NCBI GenBank assembly: GCA_949128115.1
Contig: OX421966.1
Coordinates: 65,965,416 to 66,029,415 of the forward strand
Origin: Anaspis maculata
Taxonomy: Eukaryota > Arthropoda > Insecta > Coleoptera > Scraptiidae
Direction of reading: 5' to 3'
DNA length: 64,000 bases
Positions within the stretch are counted from its first letter, which is position 1; each line of letters begins with the position of its first letter. Shown piece by piece: positions 35,373 to 46,265 of the stretch. The notes under the pieces were generated by a model that was not told the DNA's origin, did not search any database, and saw only the letters and a program-made list of their open reading frames with translations. The position numbers and the translations under genes are program-made.

Positions 35373-36018
35373 AGAGCCGGAGCTTTTTCAACCTGCGTAC
35401 TTCTCCTTCGCTGGCCTGCTCCAAGTCCCCCGTCTCGCCCCGCTGTACGCGCATCCTCTCCACCGCCGGAAGGTCAGGACCGTACTAGGTTTACACTATA
35501 AACTGCGATCCATTGCTCTTTGCCTCTGAGCATCTCATGAACGAGATTGTCGACGGCGATTCTCCTGCCCAGTTTTTCTTCGAGGTCTTCTCGCTGCCTT
35601 GATGGACCGTTACAATGAAAACGAGCGTGTTCCGCGTTGTCCTGGCGCTGAGGCTTTTGAGGTTCCCCAGTAATTCTTTCATCCAACTTTGAACCAAGGC
35701 GTTCCACTGCCGTTGCCACTGCTCGACGAACTGCTCTCTGGCCTTGTTCCTGCTATCTGGTTTGCTGGTGGGCACTCCTAGGCTTGTTTCCTCTAATCGC
35801 AAGCATCAGGGCGAAGGGTGGGATACCTGAGAGCGCTCGTGCTGCATCCCTGTATCATGCGGAACCGTTCTGTAGGCACTGGTGGTTCTGAGTGCAGCTT
35901 TGCGCAGCTCTCTGTCAATGAGTTGGGCTATGTCATGTCTGGCCTTTTTGCAACCAAGTCCGCCTGTATGACGCTGGCTGTCTCTTAGGCTGGCAATTTC
36001 AGCAATGCTCACTGCCAT
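35373..36018 (-). pseudogene. R1-clade LINE ORF2 C-terminus
   Basis: Minus-strand frames give LRTTSAYRTVPHDTG (35900-35860), typical of the post-RT region of R1-like LINEs. A decayed zinc-knuckle tail follows (DNAEHARFHC, then LGRRIAVDNLVHEML, near 35640-35520). A Glu/Arg-rich end stops near 35373. Frameshifts separate the pieces. R1 elements normally insert in 28S rDNA, and nothing ribosomal flanks this one. It forms the loop of the third-layer foldback. Confidence 0.75.
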
Positions 36019-36178
36019 TTTGCACTGACTTTTGTGACTTTTGTTGTGAACCTCCAGAAAATGTCATGCCAAACACAACCAAACATAGAAACGTCACGTT
36101 CATGTGACGTTGGCCTCCAGAAAATGTCAACCGCCGGCCATGTTGCCATGTTGTGACGTCATCACTTCTCCGGTCTAT

Positions 36179-36707
36179 ATGGCGAAATCGCGAAATGAAA
36201 TTCGGCAGCTTGACAGAAGCTTGACATTACAGGGAAGTCACAGTCTATCGTATAGCCCTGAAAACTTCCGTCAGTGAAATCTGTTGGTGCATGAAAATAA
36301 GAGATCAGGTATACTTTTCGCTTCCACATAATAATGTAGTGAATAATTAAATGTATTTTAGGGCTACTGCCGCTGATGGGACTTTTTTCTGATCGGTGGT
36401 ACAACCGACTACCGATTAGGGTCGGAATTTGAAAGAAGTGTATATCAGAATCTGTTCATATTTCTTTGAGTCAGCCACACCCTCGGCCACACCAGTGCGT
36501 TTTTATTGAAAATGGTCCTGGTCGTTCCTGACATTATGTTTCTGACCCTATAGCGTTATCATTTTGGCCTGGTATACCTGATCTCTTATTTTCATGCACC
36601 AACAGATTTCACTGACGGAAGTTTTCAGGGTTATACGATAGACTGTGACTTCCCTATACTGTCAAGCTTCTGTCAAGCTGCCGAATTTCATTTCGCGATT
36701 TCGCCAT
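36179..36707. mobile_element. 529-bp palindromic MITE (fourth layer)
   Basis: Ends ATGGCGAAATCGCGAAATG and CATTTCGCGATTTCGCCAT are perfect inverted repeats. Arms are ~135 bp (36179-36314, 36570-36707). It interrupts the right arm of the third-layer element. The left arm at about 35052 (GGCAATAGACCG) is the empty site. Confidence 0.85.
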
Positions 36708-38639
36708 GTTGCCGCTTTTTATTTCATTGAGAGATAGAGTCGCACTTTAATTATGTTTTTAAAAATATCTACTGGAATTTGGTTCACCGTACTTTGAAAT
36801 TAAAGTCAAATGATCTGCGTCTACCGTTTGGTAAACTTGTTTATATTTTATAAAGGTCTAGTAATTGTTGGCGTGGTGCCTTGCCCTGCCGACATGTCCT
36901 TTCCGGTGCGCAGTATGACGTCATAATCATCCCACAACATTTACGATAACTTCGTAACGGCTTGGAATTTTTCCATGCGATTTTGACTAAAAATCAACTA
37001 AAGCCATCTCGCAGCTACATAAATTTTAAAATTGACACAAAATCTTACCCACAGTCCCCCTTCAATTTGTCCCATGTGACACATTTTTGGCAAAAAATGT
37101 AGGTACAGTTTTGGATTTTTTCACTCATAGTCGTAAGGTCCCTCAATATTAAAACTTGTGACTGAATCGCAATCGGATTGTTCAGTACCTCTGGTAGAAA
37201 GAATACTATACTTCGAGAAGAGCATTACAGCTTTATCGCCTCATGTACGGTTGCGGCCAAAATAAAGTGGACCACAATGTCAACGAGTTGGCTTGCTGTC
37301 ATGCGACGCTCAGGCCAGAATCCTGAAAAATCTGTCAACTGTCGTTCACTTTAAAAAGTCCGCAACGGTACATAGTTCTTTCCCAACCTTGGTATATGTA
37401 AGTGACAAAACGAGTACAATGCAACATGTAGAAATTGGATCACCTACAGGAATTAGAGTTGAAAAGGAATTCAGGATAGGTTAAAGTTCTGTTCTTCACC
37501 AGTGTGATAGATAAAACAGTGAAGAAGAATGTAGGTAAGCGTCTCGCACAATCGCACAAACGCAAACGTGCAAATTTTCAAATAAATTGCATCCTATATC
37601 GGCGCACAGTCGACTCAGATGCTCTACATCAGTGGGACACTCTCTCATGCAGAAAATTAAATCTTGCAAGAGTTCATTTCTAATCAACATGCAACATTTC
37701 TTCTGCACTGATGAAAAGTAGCCGAAGTCTGAGGTCTGCTGTCAGGAGAGAGAAGTCTAGCCTCCAAACACCACTGAAAAACAGCAAATACACGCGATAG
37801 AGCGCAGATTCCTCAATCACTGTTATTTTATGTTATGTTATTTCTGGTATGTAACCTGACTTATATATCTTCCAGCACAAATACAAATTCTGAAACAACT
37901 TGCAGTTGATATGTATGCACTTTCGACATTTTTTATGGTTTTGACAGTTTTATACATGCGTGAAATAGGTTTTGCCCGTGGAGTGAGGGGCGTTTTATTC
38001 CTTCGGAAAAATGTAGTGATTCTGCTCTCCGGACATCTCACATGTTGGATACACAGAAAGTCCAAGAAGTGGCTTTCCACAATCCTTCTGGAAATTGAGA
38101 AATAAATTTCATTATCAGCACTATAATTGAGCATTGCGGCCAAAATTCAGGTTGGATGGAGTCGAAGTAGGCTTTAATCAACTTGTAATGGTCGAAATGT
38201 CAAGAATTGATACCTTGCAGGCCACTATACGACGAAATGCCAACTTCCAAAGTTTGGCTGCCATTTTGGAAAAAAGGCCCAAATGGCCAAAATATCAGAC
38301 GGATCAAGTCAGAGGTGCCTTGAATCAACTGGTCATGGTGAAAATGTTTGGAATTAATACTTTGCGCGCTACTGTACGACCAATCGCCAATTTTCAAAAT
38401 TTGGTCCCCATTTTGGAAAAAGGGGCCTATATAATGGATTCCGTCGGAAATTTTTTTGGGAACATCGGACGAAATTTCTTTCTATGGCCCCTTAGAACTA
38501 TATACAAAGTTTCATAACTCTACTCAAAAGTGCAGTATCCAAAAGCGTACCGACCCCACTATAAGGTTCTTTTCACATATTCATAGATTCTCTTAAAAGG
38601 ACCGGAATCTGGAACAATTTGCTCTATTGTGGAGATACA

Positions 38640-38860
38640 TTCTTCTATTTTTTAGTGCGGTCGGTCGGTACGCTGAATGATACTGCACTTTTGGTTAATG
38701 GGATGAAACTTGGCATGGAGTTTTTTGAGACCATTTCAAGAAATTTCATCCGATGAACCAGAAAAAAAATCAATGTACAGCCCCCTTCTTCCAAAATGGC
38801 GGTCCAATTTGGAAAAATCACCAAATTGATCGTACAATTGCCGGACAAGTATCATTCCAA
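38640..38860 (-). repeat. Diverged fragment of the 29524 palindrome family
   Basis: GTCGGTCGGTACGC, GATACTGCACTTTTG, ATGAAACTTGGCATGGAG and CAAAATGGCGGTCCAATTTG match the terminal part of the outer palindrome in the orientation of its left end. Confidence 0.6.
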
Positions 38861-39439
38861 TCTAAACTGGGCAACAATTGAAGTGATTCACTCGAAAAAT
38901 TTGCCTCACTTCAAATGTGGATATCTCGGGAAAAAATGTACCGATTTTGGAAATCGTGGTCATCATGCTAGATAGCGTGTTTCTTTGGCTGTAAGATACT
39001 TCGATGGTACAGAGGTTCAACGACGTTGAGTGGGCTATACAGGATAGAAACAGAAGACGTGCAAAACCGGCCCACATGGCTCAATTCCCCGCTTCTGTGA
39101 AAACAATCTCAGATTTTTTCTGGGTGCAGTTTTAAAAAGCACATATCAATATCTCTAAATGGTTTTCGAATTTTGATCCTAGTGCGGTTTTTTTGAAAGT
39201 TATGAATTTTTTTTGTACTACCGCATTTTTACGCCGATTCTCCCAGTGCTCATGTACCGTATGTTCATTAAAAACTTCAATAAAGGGAGGCTGTGACGCA
39301 TGCTATTCGATCCGAAAACGGCCAGGTTATCATCGGTCCACGGCCTCCCATTATTGAATTTTTTAATGAACATACTGTAGATACTGCATTCAAATTTGAA
39401 AGAAATGCGTCATGTGGCCAGACCCTTCTTGGGCTAGAC

Positions 39440-40305
39440 AATCTTTTTATGAAAAAACTTTACGTAAATGACACTCAGGGCTGCCCTCGGGGCTGTCACT
39501 TCGATCGTCTGGAACCTTTGACAAGGCAGGAACATGTGGGCATGTTGCACAGTACAACAACTGTAAAACAACTAGGTACTGCATCATTAGTCTTAGTTCG
39601 AAAATTTTCTTAGAGGGTGCTCAATTGAAAATGTTGATATCGAAATTGATATCGGAAACAAGCAGACGTAGGGAAAAATTCCTTTTCTGCCTCAGATCTG
39701 TTGCACGAACTGTCAAACCCCAGGTGGCATTTGGCCAAGACGGTGTTACTGTATGGGCCGAGGTCACCTTAACCGACAGGACAAAATTGGTGATTTTAGA
39801 GATCAAATGAATGAATGAATGCAGTGCGATACAGGGATCCTCTCTCAAGTTGTCCCATATGCCGAAAACTACGGGCGTATTTTTTTGTATTCGATGATAT
39901 AAACAAAAATGCATTACAAAAATTTTCAATGAAGCACCCTGTAAAAATATTTCGCGAACTAAGACTAATGCAGTAGTTCTTGTACAGTTGTTATAATAAT
40001 GCAAGAAAAAGTGTTTATTAGGATTAATGTTTTTCTCCTTATCGGCCTGCACGGGCCATAGGAGTTCTTGCCCTTTATTATCACTTTAACATAGCCAGAA
40101 AAATTGCAAATTGGACAAACACAAACATCCAGACTTCTTCCGGGAATCGAACCCGGGGCTCTCGCGGCCGCAGGCAGCCTCGCAACCACCTGCGCCACGA
40201 GGCCTTCAACATGCTCACATGTTTCTTGCCTTGTCAAAGATTCCAGACGTTCGAAAGAAGTGGAAACCCTAAGTGTCATTTACGTCAAGTTTTTTCATAA
40301 AAAAG
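39440..40305. repeat. Inverted repeat with a SINE in the right arm
   Basis: Arms 39440-39640 and 39915-39997 plus 40205-40305: ATGAAAAAACTTTACGTAAA pairs with TTTACGTCAAGTTTTTTCAT, and TCATTAGTCTTAGTTCG pairs with CGAACTAAGACTAATG. The right arm is split by the SINE at 39998-40204, while the left arm is intact. Confidence 0.7.
39998..40204 (-). mobile_element. tRNA-derived SINE
   Basis: The minus strand begins GGCCTCGTGGCGCAGGTGG (A box) and has CGGGTTCGATTCCCGG (B box) 45 bp on, then a ~130-bp unrelated body and an A/T-rich end. The tRNA-like head has a good T-arm but poor acceptor pairing, so it is not a tRNA gene. Confidence 0.7.
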
Positions 40306-40329
40306 TTTTTTCAGCCACACAATGCATTC

Positions 40330-42507
40330 TAGTGGGCTTTCTTATGTTCATTTTTTAAGGCCCGTGTGCAAGTTGAGACTAGAGTATAGTGGTTGGTGCC
40401 AAATTGTTCCTTAGATCATGCTGAACAAGGATCGCTATGGCGAACATCTGAGACCCGCGACTGGGCATCGGGAGGGGGGGGGGAGTAAAATGTGATGAAG
40501 ACATCAAAAATGTTAAATCATGAACCGAAAGAGGTACAGTGAAAAAAGTTACCGTACGTATTCGTCATTTTACGCCAATGAAGGTTAAGCAGACCGATTC
40601 CAAAAATATCAATCGTTTCCAGAGATATTTTCAAAAATATAATTTTTTGTGTGGATATTTTATTGTTAAATAAGTCGAAGAATTTTGAAGATGGAGAGAT
40701 GAAAATTGATATTTTGACTATTAGGGATGTTAGAAATATAGTCGTGATTGGCAAAAATTCTTTGGCCTACTATTTCAGGAAACAAGACCGTCAACTGTTT
40801 TCACCAGCTTGGCCGCCATCTTGGATTTCCTTTTGGTGCAGTTTTCGCAAAAACGACAGGGGACTGTGAGTGGGTATGGTAGCGTCAGATCATTTCGATA
40901 TGAGTAAATTACTTCTTTGTCGAAAAACATTGCCATTTTGTTATCTCCGGCTCCTGCCGAATCCAGTGCCAATGATGGCTGATTTGGAGATGGAAGCGGC
41001 ACAATACGTTATGTTCCATAGAACTTGATAGTTTGTGGAGTCAACCACCAAAATTTATGATCGTGAATCGAATGGTTTATTGTTGGTGACTAGTTGAAGC
41101 AAAGTGTGCTCTTTTTTGGCAGAAAATGCATAAAAACTGAGTTTTCAGTGAACATTACAAAGCTCTGGAGGGAGACCTGCGGCAAGATTGGCGGCAAAAG
41201 TCATGTAACTAGTTGAAGTGAGTATGCTCTGCAACAAGTAGCTATAATGAGTCGTGTAGGTCGCTTGAAGACTTCTAGGGAAGTCGACAAAGATGTTTTT
41301 TCATGATAATATTTTCAAGTACAGTCCCCCCCAGAAGTCTGTAAGTTGATAAAAAATCACCACCACAAATCTTCCAGCTCCGTGAACTGCGGTGATTTCG
41401 AATAAACCGAACAAATGAATTGTTCGAGTATTGCAAATGTTCCGTGGTCGAAAGAGTTGGTCCCGAGGTTGGTCTCTAGAGAAGAGAGAAACTTTTGGAA
41501 GGGACTGTACTTGAAAATATTATCATAAAAAAACATCTTTGGCGACCTCCTTAGAGATCTTCAAGAAACCTGCACTATTCGTGACAGCTACTTGTTATAG
41601 AGCATACTCACTTTAACTATTTAGTTACATGACTTTCGCCGCCAATCTTGGCTGCAGGTCTTTCTCCAGAGCTTTGTAACGTCCACTGAAAACACAGTTT
41701 TTATGCATTTTCTGCTGAAAATGAGCACACTTTGCTTCAACCAATCACCAACAATGAACCATTCAATTCATGATCATAAACTTTGGTGGTTGAATTCACA
41801 AACTATCAAGTTTTATGGTACAGAACGTATTGTGGCACTTCCAGCTTCAAATCGGCCATCATTGGTACTGGGTCCGCGCAGGAGCCGGAGATAATGAAAT
41901 AGCAATTTTCCTCGCCAAAGAAGCAACTAACCGTCTCTGGGACGTTACTTTTCGTATTGAAATGATCCAACGCTACCATACTCATAGTTCCCTGTCGTTT
42001 TTGTGACTACTGCACCAAGAGAAAATCCAAGATGACGGCCAAGCTGGTGGAAACAGTTGGCGGTTTTGTTTCCCAAAAATAGTAGGCCGAGGAATTTCCG
42101 CCAATCACGACTATATTCCTAACATCACCAATTGTTAGAATCTAGAGTTTCATCTTTCCATATCCAAAATTCTTCGATTTTTTCAACAATAAAATGTAGG
42201 CAAAAAAAGTTGTATTTTTGAAAATATCTCTGGGAATGATTGATATTTCTGAAATCGGTTTGGTGAACCTTCAATAGTCTGAAATTGTAAACATGTATGG
42301 TAACTTTGATAACTGTACCTCTTTCGGTTCATTATTTAACATTTTTCAGGCCTCCATCACATCCCCCCCTCCCGCTGCCCAGTCGCGGGTCCCAGATGTT
42401 CGCCATCGCGATCCTAGTTCAGCATGATCTAAGGAACAATTTGTCTTCAACCACTATATTCTAGTCTCAACTTGCACACAGGATACCATAAGAAAACCTA
42501 CTATACT
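40330..42507. repeat. Large palindrome with ~1-kb arms
   Basis: Left arm 40330-41333, right arm 41505-42507, spacer about 170 bp. Matching landmarks: TGAGACTAGAGTATAGTGG against CCACTATATTCTAGTCTCA, CGACTGGGCATCGGGAGGGG against CCCCTCCCGCTGCCCAGTCG, and ATAATATTTTCAAGTACAGT against ACTGTACTTGAAAATATTAT. There is no coding frame. It is probably a foldback-type element, but no target duplication is clear. Confidence 0.85.
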
Positions 42508-42699
42508 TGAAACGTATTTGGGTCCGTAGTCGCATTTTGTGGAGCTGATTTATTATGGTTACAGGCCGAAATGTCAATTCCTGTTGCGTTCCGCAATCTT
42601 CTTCAGCCTTGATCCGGTTGCCAACAATTACCAAAAATCCATTGCCTGGATACAGAGAATACAATTTTCTCTTGTAAGTTCTATGTTGCTGACATAGTA

Positions 42700-42860
42700 C
42701 AGGCCAGTTAGAATAAAAACTGGCTCAACCTGGAAATTTCAAATAACGAGCTGAAATTTTGGGGATATGTTCAGGAAGCTACTGTGAACAAACCCTGAAA
42801 AGTCCCAAAAAATCCCACTTGGGCAAACGCCCCCATCTTGATTTCTAACATGATCTCAAC
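42700..42860. repeat. Inverted partner of 45045-45210
   Basis: AACGAGCTGAAATTTTGGGG and CTTGGGCAAACGCCCCCAT here pair with CCAAATTTCAGCTCGTT and GGCGTTTGCCCAG at 45045-45210, 2.2 kb away. Confidence 0.55.
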
Positions 42861-42951
42861 TTTTTCTCAGTTTCTACAGTTTTATTTTAATTTTTCGTTA
42901 CAACTAAACTAAGTATACATATTATAATTAAATAGGGTGAAAAGATTCCTC

Positions 42952-43171
42952 TATATCCCATACACTTTCTATTTCCAGTAGGTAGAATGACTTTTTGGAG
43001 CCAAAATAGAGTGATAAGCTGGAGCGCAGAGAAAATACGGCCGATGGCCGCTGATGAATAGTTTCGCTCTAAAACTTTGCAGGTGCCATCAGCTGAAGCT
43101 CCCCAGCTTGTCACTTTATTTATGCTCCAAAAACTCATTCTACAGAAAATAGAAAGTGTATATGGGATATA
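42952..43171. mobile_element. Palindromic ~220-bp MITE, copy 2
   Basis: Same ends and core as 19194-19409 (TATATCCCATACACTTTCTA, ACTTTTTGGAGC, GGCCGATGGCC, CAGGTGCCATCAGC). Confidence 0.8.
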
Positions 43172-45229
43172 GTTGATACGCCGGCGCCTCGCAACGGGAG
43201 AATCCGCATATCTTTAGCACATAGGTGAATTTTGTCATCTTCGTCTACCTACACCGACCTTTTGCTGCAGTCATGGCCAGTGCAGAAACCACACTCATTA
43301 TCAATGTACAATGGCTTATTTTGGGCCAATTATGGCCCCGGTTTTTGATTCGATGTTTTAGGCTTGTATTTCCCATCCGAGTTGTTACTGGTTTTACAGA
43401 GTTTCTTTGCTCATGATGGCTTATGCGGTTTTTGAAGGAATGAATTACATCAGGCATTCTTGTGCCCCACATTTTGTCAAATCAGTCCACCAAAATCATC
43501 ATCATGAATAAGAGGTTCGTTCCTGGCAGCTGGTCAGACTAAGTCTGTACCATTTCAAAAATTATAAGGGGTTCGTTGCCATCAAATGCTTGGAAATAGT
43601 ATATGGCCACAAGATTCACCTGGAAGTAATTTGATAGGATTTGGTGTTGACACTATTTTATAGTCTCTGATAGTTCAACGCAGAAAGAACGATAAAGGCT
43701 CAAAAAATTTTAGGTTGAAATTTTCGTGGTTGTTCCACTTCTTTTTCCTATATACAGGGGCTACAGGGTTGGCGCCGATGGCTACACTTCTAAATTGGAA
43801 GAGTATTTTTCAAACATTCACTGTGCCAAGTGTCATGTTCCAATCATAAAGTGCAGGGTACTTTCGCCTACTGCCCTGATCGAGGTCCAAATATAGTTGA
43901 AATTCCCCTTTTCTACTCTAGAACGTCTTCCTCGTCTTTTATGCCACAAGTGGACACTTCTCACCCGTTTTTCTTACCATTCTTAGCGTCACTGTTAACA
44001 TCAAATTTCATCAAAATATTCCCATGCCAATTCCCACCTTTCGTGGTAATAGATTTTTCTCAAAATGCATTCGGTAACGATGAAACTTCATATAAATATT
44101 TTTGCAATTTTCACACTGGCATAGACAAACGTCTTCACTGATGATGATAAATTTTTGTTGATGACTTGAAAAAATGTGAGGCATAAAACTGCCTGACGTA
44201 ATAATTCTCCCTCTCGAAAGCCATCTTAGCCATCATGAGCAAAAAAAGCCAAGACAATGTTCACTCTACAAGGAAGCAGTTCTAAATGTTGAGATTACTG
44301 TTTTTGTGGAAAAATGATTGTACTTAACCAACCTTATAAGTACCAGTCACTTTCTTAATTATTTTGTGAATAGTGAACGCAAGATGGCTCTCGGGAGGAG
44401 AAAAAAAAGGAAACTGTCTTTTTTCTGGGGATAGGCCTAGGCACTGGCTACCGATCATTTTCAATTTGTTACATTACTGAATAAAGAACTATGAAGTTTC
44501 ACTCCTATACTTTGATAATTCACTGATTTACTTGAAAATTAAATTTTTATGGAAAAGACCAGTTTTTTCATAATATTTCAGGAACGCTTCAGTACATCTG
44601 AAATGGTTTGATGGAGCTTCATGGGCATGAACAGCATGTTTACGCGACTCTACCTCTTTCGGTTCATGAGGTACATTTTTTTCTTCTTCCTTTTTCTTTT
44701 TCAACCTGTATTCAGAACTGCATGTCTGTCGCCGATGGCTACACTTCTGGTCCATGGTTATGGTCCATACAACAACTATATGCCAAGTGACATGTTTCAA
44801 CGATGAAATACAGGGTGCTTTGGCCTAACATTTGGACTATTATAACAAGATCTCCATTTTTAATATTTTGTCATTTTTTTGTGTTGACATTGTGATTTTG
44901 AGTTGAATTAATGATTTATAAATTTTGAGTTACGCTTATTCACTCTTAAAAACCTCTGGAGAAGCAAAAATTTATAAAGACTCAAAGAGCGAGTCGCTGT
45001 GATGTTTTGTTGATCAACAGGCGACTAAAAACAAACAAAAATTAAAGTAGGATGAAAAATCAAGATATCGGCGTTTGCCCAGATGGGATTTCTGGGGACT
45101 TTCGAGGGTTTGTTTCTACTGAGTCTATGAAGATCCCCTCCAAATTTCAGCTCGTTATTTGAAATTTCCGGGTAGATATCTAACTGGCCTGTACTAACAG
45201 TTTCATGTGACAAAACTGTTGCCGTTTAA
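43172..45229. other. Noncoding DNA with direct repeats
   Basis: 43768-43880 and 44715-44830 share GCCGATGGCTACACTTCT, CCAAGTG(T/A)CATGTT and a CAGGGT(A/G)CTTT(C/G)G end in direct orientation. 45045-45210 is the inverted partner of 42700-42860. No gene recognised. Confidence 0.4.
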
Positions 45230-46265
45230 TAGCGAAATCCTTCAAAGATTGAACCCGAACCAACCAGATAAGGTTGGCAGCTCTTCTTCGAAATGGGAGA
45301 AATAAAAGAAAAATCGCAGATTTATTCAACGTTTCGCTCAGTGCAATTTATAGAGGAAGCAAACGGCTCTTAGCAAGTGGTAGCGCCCGGACGAGTCATG
45401 TCATGGCGGAGGGCATGAAATAGTGAGCTCGAGAGCAAAGGATCGAAGACTTGTGAGAAGCGCAAGAGTCAACCATTTGTTCTGCGCAAGAAGGTTACGC
45501 CATACGACAGGTCTTCCGGTTTTTCTTTAAACCATAAGAAATCGACTACACAAGGCGCAACTACGGGCCCAAAGGCGCTTCAAGTGCCCTTGACTGACAA
45601 TGGCCCATCGTGTGGCCAGAAGAGCGTGGGCACAACAGTATGGTGCATGGACAGTGGAGCAATTGAGGCGTTGTCTGTTCATTGATGAGAACCGTTTTGG
45701 GCTGTACGGATCAAATGGCCTTATTTTGGTTTGGCGAGGACCTGGTATGCGTTGCCAAGAAAGAGGCATGGCTCCGCAAGAACTATTCAGAGAAGTATCT
45801 GTGCCGGTCTGGGGTGGTATCACTTATAACGGCCGAACGGAGCTTGTGGTTCTTATCAACCCCACTGTGAATGGGAAACGCTACCGGGGCTTAGTGATTG
45901 AAAACGCTGTTGTGCCGTTTCTGGAAGAAGATGGTCAAGATATCATATTGGTGGATGACAACGCACGCCCGCATAGAGCTCCGTTTGTTAATCAGGCGAT
46001 CTTGGACCACAACATCCTTCGGATGGATTGGCCTGCAAAATCACCTGACTGCAATCAGATCGAACATGTATGGTCGTTTAAAAAAAAAAACAATACTCGA
46101 CCGCAACGAAGAGTTCCTAAATTGAGAACAATAATTGGCCGATGCCATTAGGGAAGAGTGGAGGGCAATCCTTCAAAATGTTATCAATAATTCGATGAAC
46201 AGCATGCCCAGGCACGTTATGGCAGTATCGAGGGCTCGAGAAGGGCCAACCTATTGACCCTAAAA
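45230..46265 (+). pseudogene. Tc1/mariner transposase gene, nearly full length, frameshifted
   Basis: The N-terminal helix-turn-helix is readable at about 45295-45430 (RNKRKIADLFNVSLSAIYRG). A second DNA-binding region follows at 45440-45590 (ARRLRHTTGLPV, TIRNRLHKAQLRA) in other frames. The catalytic part is open from 45600 to 46151: FIDENRF (first Asp), VDDNARPHRAPFV (second Asp) and SPDCNQIEHVWS (final Glu, about 34 residues later). A run of A at 46079-46089 causes a frameshift. The C-terminus (IREEWRAILQNVINNSMNSM) is in another frame and ends at about 46256. Stops at 45418-45420 and the shifts make it inactive. Terminal inverted repeats are not obvious. It is a different lineage from the 10478-10897 relic. 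Confidence 0.85.

Larger units (their letters stand above)
34690..37066. mobile_element. Foldback element with GGGGACTGTGGGT ends (third layer)
   Basis: The left end is TTAAAGGGGAACTGTGGGTA, the right end ACCCACAGTCCCCCTTCAA. Arms run 34690-35195 and 36050-36178 plus 36708-37066. The TTAA/TCAA at the borders would fit a piggyBac-like target, but this is weak. The same terminus occurs again at 63279. The core is an R1-type LINE tail. Confidence 0.65.
33463..38128. mobile_element. Inserted 4.67-kb inverted-repeat element (second layer)
   Basis: Perfect 15-bp ends AATTATAGTGCTGAT and ATCAGCACTATAATT border arms of about 250-300 bp (33463-33760 against 37690-38128). It interrupts the right arm of the outer palindrome. 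The left arm at 29955-29975 is uninterrupted and serves as the empty site. Much of its bulk is the third-layer element at 34690-37066. Opposed frames 33465-33704 and 37911-38105 are just the inverted arms. Confidence 0.75.
29524..38563. repeat. Nine-kilobase nested foldback (outermost palindrome)
   Basis: The ends are TAGTGGGGACGGTACGC at 29526 and GCGTACCGACCCCACTATA ending at 38563. The left arm is 29524-31376. The right arm is split: 31970-33462 and 38129-38563, with a 4.67-kb insertion between. The centre (31377-31969) is unpaired. Antiparallel frames of 104 codons (30226-30540 and 32901-33215) and 127 codons (29580-29963 and 38134-38517) look conserved but differ mostly at nonsynonymous positions. 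A further diverged fragment of the family is at 38650-38850, and another is at about 34250-34460. Confidence 0.85.

Noticed and set aside
29580..38517. A 127-codon frame seen twice (29580-29963 minus, 38134-38517 plus) and a 104-codon frame seen twice (30226-30540, 32901-33215)
   Set aside because: They correspond to the two arms of one palindrome. Their differences are mostly amino-acid-changing, so there is no sign of protein-level selection.
40135..40204. Possible tRNA gene on the minus strand
   Set aside because: Good A and B boxes but poor acceptor stem; it is inserted in one palindrome arm with a non-tRNA tail, so a SINE.
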